IMG/VR virus record: IMGVR_UViG_3300028388_000542
Span: 1-24,109 of that record
Strand: one strand, 5' to 3'
Length of the DNA stretch: 24,109 nucleotides
From: a virus
Shown here: one piece after another, positions 1-5,803 of the stretch
Layout of the letters: every line of letters starts with the position of its first letter
Position numbering within the stretch: the stretch's first letter is position 1
Notes under the pieces: generated by a model
Told to the model about the DNA's origin: nothing
The model's input: only the letters and a program-made list of their open reading frames with translations
The model's database searches: none
Translations under genes and position numbers: made by a program

Positions 1-15
1 TTTATAGATTATTAC

Positions 16-45
16 TTGATTTACACCTCTGTTTTGAGGTATAAT
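16..45 (+). promoter_or_regulatory. Putative sigma70-like promoter for the late/structural block
   Basis: A -35-like TTGATT (16-21) is followed after 18 bases by a perfect -10 TATAAT (40-45). A 5-bp inverted repeat, ACCTC (25-29) with GAGGT (36-40), lies in the spacer. The predicted start of transcription, about base 52, is only a few bases before the ATG at 55, so the first gene's message would be nearly leaderless. The hexamers are seen; promoter activity is inferred. The element resembles the candidate at 18,423-18,452, which has the same 18-base spacer and GG just before the -10. Confidence 0.55.
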
Positions 46-54
46 ACATACACA

Positions 55-483
55 ATGTCTAAACTAAAAATAGTAAATAATGCTACCGTACTAGATGGTT
101 TATTTCTCTTTGCAGTATCGGAAAACCATCGATATTATACCGTATATGAACTTTTCCATTATTTCATATACCCCCTCATGCACGACAAAGTGCGCGTCTG
201 GTACGACGAAAATAATAAGCCTATCGGTCTTGTCACCTGGTGCTTCCTAAGTACTGAAAGGGCCGCTGCTTTTCTCAACGACGACTGCTTACTCGAAGAG
301 AAGGATTATATGGCAGATGAAGGTGACGAATTTTGGGGAATTGAATTGATTGCCCCATTTGGTCATGCCCGAAAGATCATGACCGACCTCAAAACGCAAT
401 ACCGCAAAAAGTATGGCAAACAACGGCCAATATACTGGCGGCGAATGCACCAACCATATCACAGGAGAAAAGGGAGATTTTAA
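55..483 (+). CDS. HlyC-like toxin-activating lysine acyltransferase family protein
   Basis: This 142-residue protein matches the HlyC/CyaC family, whose members transfer a fatty acyl group from acyl-ACP to internal lysines of RTX toxins. Seen: an N-terminal S-x-x-H-R block with the putative catalytic His at residue 25 (HlyC His23 region), a central PIGLVTWCFLS strand like HlyC's PVAYCSWANLS, and the signature WGIELIAPFG matching HlyC's WFIDWIAPFGD, with Glu where HlyC has the functionally important Asp. Length is slightly below the usual 165-175. ATG 55 is chosen because the ATG at 16 lies in the putative -35 region. No good ribosome site precedes 55 (GAGGT at 36-40 is too far), consistent with a leaderless message. 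The stop is one base before the fibre gene, so the two are probably co-translated. No RTX toxin with nonapeptide repeats is visible; the substrate may be a virion protein, which is inference. Confidence 0.72.
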   Translation: MSKLKIVNNATVLDGLFLFAVSENHRYYTVYELFHYFIYPLMHDKVRVWYDENNKPIGLVTWCFLSTERAAAFLNDDCLLEEKDYMADEGDEFWGIELIAPFGHARKIMTDLKTQYRKKYGKQRPIYWRRMHQPYHRRKGRF

Positions 484-484
484 C

Positions 485-1897
485 ATGGGCGGCGGATCAC
501 CAGCACCACCACCACCACCACCGACTCCACCGGATTATGGGCCATACTTCTCCAACCTTCAGTCGGGGCAGGGCACTATTCGGCAGGACATCAGCGGTCT
601 TAGTAATACATTTAAGGACGAAGCGCGAGAGATTCAGCGTGATGTAGATCAGGGCTTTAATGCCCAGACAGGTCGTTTCGATACCATTGATCGGTCTCTG
701 ACCGGACTCGATAAGTCAATGACTACCGGCTTCAGCGGTGTCCGCGACGACATCAGCGGTCTCGGTACTACCCTCGACACACGCTTGACTCAGACGGATC
801 AAAACATCAATACCGGTTTTTCAGGCTTGGGTGAACAAGTTAACACCGGGTTTAACACCCTCGGTGGCCAGGTAGATACCCGGTTTGGCGAAGTAGCATC
901 TGGCATGAACACTGGTTTCCAAAACCTCGGCACACAAGTTGGCACAGGGTTTAGTGATCTAGGTAACATCGTCAACGTCAATGACGCGATGATTCTTTCC
1001 GGTCAAGAAACTGGGTTCGGCTCTCTAGGAAGTAACCTTGCAGAAGTCGAGTCTAATCTCACAAACATCTTGAATACGTTCTCTAATGACACAGCAACAC
1101 GTCAGCAGCAGATCCAAGATATGTTGACAACCTATGGCGGAAACCAGGATGCATACTTCCAGGCGCTATCGTCAGGTCAAAGTGAGCAACAGGCGTTGAT
1201 GGGCGCACTTCAAACAGGTCAAGACGATTTCCGTCAAAGCTATGACCGTGATACGACGCTTGCTAACCAGCAACGTGGCCGTATCTCAGACGCGGTTGTA
1301 TCTGGTCAAGAAGGTATCCGAAGCGACATTGCATCTGGTCAACAAGCACAGACAACCGCGTTAGGTAACGTGGGCCGCTCTGTTCGAGATGTCGGTCGCG
1401 GTGTGGCGGACGTTCAAGCCGGTCAACAGAAAAACTTTGCGAATATTGCAAAGCAGATCACGACCGGTTTTGATGATGGTTCACAACAGATGGCGGTTGA
1501 TAAGCAAGACTTCCGTGACCGTCTTAACACCATCAATACAGTCCTTAGTGAGCAAGGCGCAAACATTGATGCAGGAATTCGTGAAACATACTCGACCCTG
1601 GTGAGTTCTTTTGATAATCAAGGGGCTCTTATTCAAAACAGCGTTAATCAAAATGGTGATCGTATTTCACGAGCAATTGATGGGCAAGGTAACCTTTTGG
1701 TTGCTGCGTTTGATACAACAGGAACTCGGATTGATCAACAAGCACTCAATATCAACCAGTTGATGTTCTCAATGGATCAGTTTGGATACCGTCCTGGTAG
1801 CAACCAAGCAATGGGGACAATGAGCCCCGGTGCAAGTGCTACACAACCAGCAGCGGTATACTCGGGCCTAGCATCACCATTCATGCAAACTCGATAA
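485..1897 (+). CDS. Coiled-coil fibre-like virion protein with hendecad repeats
   Basis: The 470-residue protein starts with Gly/Pro-rich sequence (GGGSPAP then a run of six prolines), followed by a long low-complexity, Gln/Asp/Thr/Gly-rich region. Residues about 81-164 follow an 11-residue period, clearest at 110-164 as five consecutive TGF-x-x-LG-x-QV-N-like units. This is the pattern of hendecad, right-handed coiled coils found in trimeric fibres. Residues 172-316 carry scattered S/T/A-GQ motifs. The C-terminal 40 residues are Ala/Ser/Pro/Met-rich. It has only five lysines (44, 77, 316, 323, 340). The start at 485 is preferred over an in-frame ATG at 413 because GGGAG (472-476) sits eight bases upstream and 413 is deep in the acyltransferase gene. 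Position beside the lysis and virion genes suggests a tail fibre or other elongated virion component. I do not recognise a named family. Confidence 0.65.
   Translation: MGGGSPAPPPPPPTPPDYGPYFSNLQSGQGTIRQDISGLSNTFKDEAREIQRDVDQGFNAQTGRFDTIDRSLTGLDKSMTTGFSGVRDDISGLGTTLDTRLTQTDQNINTGFSGLGEQVNTGFNTLGGQVDTRFGEVASGMNTGFQNLGTQVGTGFSDLGNIVNVNDAMILSGQETGFGSLGSNLAEVESNLTNILNTFSNDTATRQQQIQDMLTTYGGNQDAYFQALSSGQSEQQALMGALQTGQDDFRQSYDRDTTLANQQRGRISDAVVSGQEGIRSDIASGQQAQTTALGNVGRSVRDVGRGVADVQAGQQKNFANIAKQITTGFDDGSQQMAVDKQDFRDRLNTINTVLSEQGANIDAGIRETYSTLVSSFDNQGALIQNSVNQNGDRISRAIDGQGNLLVAAFDTTGTRIDQQALNINQLMFSMDQFGYRPGSNQAMGTMSPGASATQPAAVYSGLASPFMQTR
812..976 (+). repeat. Five tandem hendecad (33-base) coding repeats in the fibre-like gene
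   Basis: Five successive 11-residue units: TGFSGLGEQVN, TGFNTLGGQVD, TRFGEVASGMN, TGFQNLGTQVG, TGFSDLGNIVN. The register extends more loosely upstream to about base 725 (TGFSGVRDDIS, GLGTTLDTRLT). DNA similarity is weaker than protein similarity, so this is an old, selected protein repeat rather than a fresh duplication. Confidence 0.75.
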
Positions 1898-1912
1898 AGG
1901 TAAGTGAGAGAC

Positions 1913-2179
1913 ATGACAGAAGATCGCTTGAGTCGAATTGAAAACAAACTCGATAAATTAGCGGAGGCTGTCGTGTCTCTTGCCAGAATGGAGGAGAGGA
2001 TGGTAACTCTCTTCAATCGAATGAATAAGTATGAAGACCGTCAAGACGAACTAGAAGTCCGCATTGATAGCGTCGAGAAAAGTGCTATCAGAAATGGGCA
2101 TACCTTACGCTTTGCGGAGCGTATATTTTGGGTGGTTATTACCGCCGCAGTAAGTACAGGATTTTGGTACCTCAAATGA
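1913..2179 (+). CDS. XhlA-like small coiled-coil membrane protein (possible holin component)
   Basis: This 88-residue protein has an N-terminal amphipathic coiled coil (RLSRIENKLDKLAEAV through RQDELEVRIDSVEK) and one C-terminal membrane segment (IFWVVITAAVSTGFWYL), ending in a single Lys. This is the architecture of haemolysin XhlA / phage holin-associated proteins. It lies directly before the lysozyme and overlaps it by ATGA (2176-2179), so the two are translationally coupled, supporting a role in membrane permeabilisation during lysis. A GTG at 1904 would add three residues. AAAGG (1896-1900) is 3 bases from GTG 1904 and 12 from ATG 1913, so the start is uncertain. Membrane topology and lysis function are inferred. 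Confidence 0.6.
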   Translation: MTEDRLSRIENKLDKLAEAVVSLARMEERMVTLFNRMNKYEDRQDELEVRIDSVEKSAIRNGHTLRFAERIFWVVITAAVSTGFWYLK

Positions 2180-2904
2180 TACCCTCAAATGTCTCAGCAT
2201 CAGGTGTGAACCTTATTAAAAAGTTTGAAGGTCTACACAAGTTAACCGATTCAGGAACTGTTCGTGCGTATCGCTGTCCCGCAGGGAAGTGGACAATCGG
2301 GTGGGGCCACACAAAGGGCGTTAAGTCCGGTATGCGGGCTACAGTTGATGAGTGTGACAACATGCTTATGGACGACATTAATGAAGCCGCCGCAGTCGTC
2401 CGCAGACATGTCAATGTGCCACTATCTGATTATCAGTTTGATGCCTTGGTTTCATTTGTATTTAACTTGGGTGAAGGAAACTTTCGATCCAGCACACTGC
2501 TCAAGAAGCTAAACAAAGGCCTGTATGACGAGGTTCCTGAACAGATAATGCGGTGGAACAAGGCGCGTGTGGACGGTGTACTAACACCCCTTCGCGGTCT
2601 TACCCGTAGACGCTCGGCAGAAGCAGCTTTGTTCTCGATGGATGCACCACTCCCTATAGATGGCGACGATCTTATGCCACAGAAGCCGGAGCAGAAAGCG
2701 ATTAAGAGCCTGTCAAAATCAAAGACGATTGCGGGCGCTAGTGTTGCCGGATTGGCAACGGTCGCTCAAGAGGCTGCGGGCCAGCTTGAAGGATTAGTCG
2801 CTTATTCTGACGTGCTACAATACGCTTTTCTTGCACTGACCGTTATGGGTATTGCGCTTGTTGCGTATTCTCGGATCAAAGATCACAACGAAGGAATTCA
2901 TTAA
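2176..2904 (+). CDS. Endolysin: GH24 phage lysozyme with C-terminal membrane segment
   Basis: This 242-residue protein hydrolyses peptidoglycan. Residues about 8-150 form the GH24 (T4/P22-type) lysozyme domain: the catalytic Glu is E18 in KKFEG and the GH24 signature is PAGKWTIGWGHT with Thr40. The usual middle Asp position is Cys34, as in P22-type members. Downstream are the conserved DALVSFVFNLG core and MRWNKA. Residues about 170-242 form an extra tail with an Ala/Gly-rich stretch and a clear membrane helix (VLQYAFLALTVMGIALVAY), absent from minimal GH24 lysozymes. There is no N-terminal signal peptide. ATG 2176 overlaps the preceding stop (ATGA). The 2128 start upstream would lie inside the holin-like gene and adds residues that do not belong to the family. 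Confidence 0.92.
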   Translation: MIPSNVSASGVNLIKKFEGLHKLTDSGTVRAYRCPAGKWTIGWGHTKGVKSGMRATVDECDNMLMDDINEAAAVVRRHVNVPLSDYQFDALVSFVFNLGEGNFRSSTLLKKLNKGLYDEVPEQIMRWNKARVDGVLTPLRGLTRRRSAEAALFSMDAPLPIDGDDLMPQKPEQKAIKSLSKSKTIAGASVAGLATVAQEAAGQLEGLVAYSDVLQYAFLALTVMGIALVAYSRIKDHNEGIH

Positions 2905-3167
2905 TGGGTTTCTTCAGCGGAATTCTTACTAAGTTACAGATTGCGCTTGCCGCTACGGTGGCTGTATTACTTCCAATTCTCTACGTTATTGGCCGTCGCG
3001 ACGGAGCAAGAAAAGAAAAAGTTCGGAGAGTCGCGGAAGCCCTCGAAGCAGAACAGGCTCGGGCAGACTTCTATAAAAACATTGAGAGTGCAAACAATGA
3101 AGCTGAAAATAATAAGCCTCGTTCTAGTGCCGATCTTACTGACCGGCTGCGCGAACACGGCCTATAA
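2904..3167 (+). CDS. Putative i-spanin (Rz-like)
   Basis: The 87-residue protein has an N-terminal membrane anchor (about residues 10-29, IALAATVAVLLPILYVIG), then a basic stretch (RRDGARKEKVRR) and a charged helical periplasmic region, as in Rz-type inner membrane spanins. Its ATG overlaps the lysozyme stop by one base (TAATG), with AAGGA about eight bases upstream. The o-spanin-like lipoprotein starts inside its 3' third in another frame, the classic overlapping Rz/Rz1 layout. Sequence alone does not prove the assignment; the order holin-like, lysozyme, Rz-like, Rz1-like supports it strongly. It would act with the outer-membrane partner to disrupt the outer membrane at the last step of lysis. 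Confidence 0.72.
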   Translation: MGFFSGILTKLQIALAATVAVLLPILYVIGRRDGARKEKVRRVAEALEAEQARADFYKNIESANNEAENNKPRSSADLTDRLREHGL

Positions 3168-3363
3168 AACAGAGGTCGAAGTATACTGCCCACCAATAGC
3201 AGAATATGACGATGCTTTTAATTATAAGCTACTAGATGAGATCGAGAGCCTACCGGATACATACGGCCATCCCGCCATTGTTGAAGCCCTTTCTGATTAC
3301 GCAGCGTTGAGAGATAAAATTCGCGCTTGCAAGAACGAGCGTGACAGACTCAAGGATAAATAG
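3097..3363 (+). CDS. Putative o-spanin lipoprotein (Rz1-like)
   Basis: The 88-residue protein has a lipoprotein signal peptide: MKLKIIS, a hydrophobic core (LVLVPIL) and lipobox LLTGC with the lipidated Cys at residue 18. The mature part is charged and predicted helical, with a CPP motif at residues 33-35. It begins inside the i-spanin gene in the +1 frame and extends 196 bases beyond it. A GAGAG-like ribosome site precedes ATG 3097. An earlier in-frame ATG at 2941 would bury the signal peptide 52 residues in, so 3097 is preferred. It would sit in the outer membrane and span the periplasm with the 2904-3167 product. Confidence 0.75.
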   Translation: MKLKIISLVLVPILLTGCANTAYKTEVEVYCPPIAEYDDAFNYKLLDEIESLPDTYGHPAIVEALSDYAALRDKIRACKNERDRLKDK

Positions 3364-3367
3364 GAAA

Positions 3368-5074
3368 ATGGCTGTAGATCCAACGACACAAAACGGACTT
3401 GTAGGCGATGCCACTGCAACCAATACCACTGTCGCGCCAGCAGTACTCCCTGCTTCGCCAGGGGGTGGCGGTGCTGTAGGTGGCGGTGGTGTTGTGTCTA
3501 GTTCTGTGGCCAACAACATTGATTATGTTGGTGACGTAAATCTTACGCAAATGTCCGGGGATATCGTCAATAACCCGACAGACTTTCTTGATGATCGTGA
3601 CGCTCTTCTTGCAGACCGTGTACCGACGATCAGTGCCGACACTGAGGGCACAAGTATTGATAATAATAAATACACTATGGACGCCGATGCCCTTGATGTA
3701 GCTGCGGCACAGGCTGGTGTCGCCCAAGCGGGCAGCGTAACCCGTCCGATTACAACACCAACATACACCGCACAAACATCATTTGATCGTATTTCAGATC
3801 CCGCTAACCTAGTAGATGCTTCAACGATGGCGGCTAACCCACAGGCGATTGTGGATGCAGATCAGATCGACCAGCAGGGCATTGCAACCGGAGTCAACGC
3901 GGATGGTTCAATCAACAATACCGGAGTTGCTCTAAATCAATTTGCTCACCAAAACATCAGTAATATTATTGACACCACGACGGCTGAAGGTAAGTTGCTG
4001 GCGCAGACTCTTGGTGAAGGTAATTACACAGATGCCAAGGCAACGGTACAAGGCCAGCTTGCAATCTTGCAAGGACAATTTACGGATGCCAATGGTAATC
4101 CTAAGATTCCAGGATGGGCCTCGGGCATTGCAAAGGAAGTGGGTCGAAGTGTTGCATTTAAGGGTGTAACCGGTACTGCCGCCGTCGAGGCTATGACAAG
4201 TGCTTTGATGCAAGCCACCCTACCAATTGCACAGTCAGACTCCAAGTTCTTTCAAACGGCTATGTTAACTAACCTCGACAACAAGCAGCAGATGATCGTT
4301 AATAAGGCGAACGTCTTGTCGAAGTTTGAGCAGACAAATCTCGATACGAAAACAAATGTTGCTGTTACTAACGCCAAGACGTTTATGCAGTATGACATGA
4401 CTAATCTAAACAACGAACAACAGGCATCGATTGTAAACTCTCAGGCCAAGCAACAGGCGATTCTAGAAGACGCTAAAGAAGTCAACGTATCCCGTCGTTT
4501 TAACATTGAGAATGAAATTGAGCGCGACGAGTTTTATACGCAGCTTGGTACTCAAATCGATCAATTCAACGTGACACAAAAGAATACGATGGAAAAGTTT
4601 AACACCGGCGAATTGAACGATATATTCGAGTTTAATTCGACGATGGAAAACAACCGAGAGCAATTTTATCAGAGTATGCAGTATCAGATCGACTCTGCAA
4701 ACGCTAAATGGAGGCAGTCTGTAACGCTTACAAATGCAGAAATGGAGTTCCAAGCAGCGGCTACTGATGTTAAAAACACTCTAGCCATTACAACAGAACA
4801 GCTTAATCAGATGTGGGATCGTACCGATTCTTTACTGGACTATGCTTGGAAAGAAGGCCAGAACCGTGAAGATCGTAAGATTCAGATGGAGAAGATTAAG
4901 GCCGACATGTATGCTGCCCAGCTAGCACACCACGCTAAGACAAGTAGCAACAGTGGAGTTATGGGTGCAATTGGGTCAATTGCTGGTGCAATCGCAGGGC
5001 CAGCCGCAGGAGCCGCGTTTGGCCCGGCAGGTATCTTGGCGCTTGCGGGCCCGGCTGCTGCTCCAGGTGGATAA
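3368..5074 (+). CDS. Putative virion/internal (ejection) protein with Gly/Ala-rich hydrophobic C-terminus
   Basis: I do not recognise the family of this 568-residue protein. Seen: a low-complexity N-terminus (Thr/Ala/Val then Gly-rich GGGGAVGGGGVV), a central Asn/Asp/Gln-rich region, a long helical region (about 300-525) full of Gln, Asn and Glu with few Cys or Pro, and a C-terminal hydrophobic Gly/Ala segment (about 533-568: GAIGSIAGAIAGPAAGAAFG) that could insert in a membrane. Helical virion proteins with glycine-zipper tails are typical of podovirus internal proteins ejected with DNA. AGGA (3362-3365) lies very close to ATG 3368. The gene starts four bases after the o-spanin stop. Virion location is inferred from content and position between lysis and M23 genes. 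Confidence 0.5.
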   Translation: MAVDPTTQNGLVGDATATNTTVAPAVLPASPGGGGAVGGGGVVSSSVANNIDYVGDVNLTQMSGDIVNNPTDFLDDRDALLADRVPTISADTEGTSIDNNKYTMDADALDVAAAQAGVAQAGSVTRPITTPTYTAQTSFDRISDPANLVDASTMAANPQAIVDADQIDQQGIATGVNADGSINNTGVALNQFAHQNISNIIDTTTAEGKLLAQTLGEGNYTDAKATVQGQLAILQGQFTDANGNPKIPGWASGIAKEVGRSVAFKGVTGTAAVEAMTSALMQATLPIAQSDSKFFQTAMLTNLDNKQQMIVNKANVLSKFEQTNLDTKTNVAVTNAKTFMQYDMTNLNNEQQASIVNSQAKQQAILEDAKEVNVSRRFNIENEIERDEFYTQLGTQIDQFNVTQKNTMEKFNTGELNDIFEFNSTMENNREQFYQSMQYQIDSANAKWRQSVTLTNAEMEFQAAATDVKNTLAITTEQLNQMWDRTDSLLDYAWKEGQNREDRKIQMEKIKADMYAAQLAHHAKTSSNSGVMGAIGSIAGAIAGPAAGAAFGPAGILALAGPAAAPGG

Positions 5075-5093
5075 GATAAAATGAGGTGCTGCC

Positions 5094-5192
5094 ATGACGT
5101 TTGAAGATGCAATTAAAAAATCAATTAAAAAGTACTTCGAGGGAACCCTACCGGAAGAGTTGATGAAGACATCCGGAAAAGAAACGCTATGA
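5094..5192 (+). CDS. Small conserved-looking phage protein, probably frame-shifted at its 3' end
   Basis: A 32-residue frame (starts MTFEDAIKKSIKKYFEG) is preceded by GAGG (5083-5086) seven bases before the ATG, a good ribosome site. It ends at TGA 5190-5192. In the +1 frame the sequence stays open past this stop and reads KRYDDEEESDDVID before TAA at 5224-5226, giving a 43-residue protein with an acidic tail. Similar short basic-then-acidic proteins occur in phage structural regions as far as I recall, so the shifted tail may be the true end. The crossover would be in the A-rich stretch AAAAGAAA (5176-5183). The function is unknown. Confidence 0.55.
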   Translation: MTFEDAIKKSIKKYFEGTLPEELMKTSGKETL

Positions 5193-5212
5193 CGACGAAG
5201 AGGAGTCTGACG

Positions 5213-5803
5213 ATGTCATTGACTAACCCAGCAAAAGCTGATGCACCGATCCCTGGCGAAAACTACACGTCAGATACACGGAACTACCCGTGGCACCGCC
5301 CACCAGATATAACCAATGTGGATGAGGCTATTGAGTATATTAGCACAAACCTAGTAGAGACTAATGATGGTATGCGCTACATGGCGATGCTTGATGTAGG
5401 CATTCCCGTATCTGCTGTAACCGACATGATCGTAACAATGGGTGTAGGTGACGGTAAGTTTACGGTTGATTTTGCTATTCTCATTGCAGGGCCGGTAGCC
5501 CGTTTGCTTACAGTGATGGCAAAGCAATACAACATCGACTACAACATGGGTCTTGAAACTGGTGAGATTGTTGTCACACCAGCATTTTTCCGTGCATATA
5601 TGGATCAAGGCGGGGATGAATCCGCCGCAGAACAGGCCGTGACAGAAGAAGCAGATGCAATTATAGCAGAAGGGATGGGTGAGGATACGCCAGTGGAAGA
5701 TGATGGCGGATTAATGGCCCCTGCACCACAAGACGAACAAAATGCGATGCTTGGTTATGACTCAGATGATAACAACGAGATAGAAGAGCAAATCGATGGC
5801 TAA
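5213..5803 (+). CDS. Hypothetical virion-region protein with acidic C-terminus
   Basis: This 196-residue protein begins MSLTNPAKADAPIPGENYTS, followed by DTRNYPWHRPPDI, a Trp/Pro/His-rich opening that I associate with proteins of uncharacterised marine phages, but I cannot name the family. The middle (about 60-130) is hydrophobic/amphipathic (DFAILIAGPVARLLTVM). The last 60 residues are strongly acidic. The start at 5213 is chosen over ATG 5189 because AAGAGGAG (5198-5205) is an excellent ribosome site seven bases upstream, whereas 5189 has none. It overlaps the next gene by eight bases. Position among virion genes suggests a structural or assembly role; no more can be said. Confidence 0.6.
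   Translation: MSLTNPAKADAPIPGENYTSDTRNYPWHRPPDITNVDEAIEYISTNLVETNDGMRYMAMLDVGIPVSAVTDMIVTMGVGDGKFTVDFAILIAGPVARLLTVMAKQYNIDYNMGLETGEIVVTPAFFRAYMDQGGDESAAEQAVTEEADAIIAEGMGEDTPVEDDGGLMAPAPQDEQNAMLGYDSDDNNEIEEQIDG

Noticed and set aside
413-484. Earlier ATG (413) for the fibre-like protein
   Set aside because: It lies inside the acyltransferase gene, has no ribosome site, and the added residues are unlike the rest; GGGAG before ATG 485 is convincing.
485-1897. RTX toxin as the acyltransferase partner
   Set aside because: No GGxGxDxUx-type nonapeptide repeats are present in the fibre-like protein or elsewhere in the window.
2128-2175. Upstream start for the lysozyme
   Set aside because: It would be within the holin-like gene; the ATGA overlap at 2176 and the family N-terminus fit the later start.
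3250-3775. Minus-strand open frames opposite the spanin and first virion genes
   Set aside because: Low-complexity readings opposite Gly/Thr/Ala codon runs, with no ribosome sites and no family resemblance.
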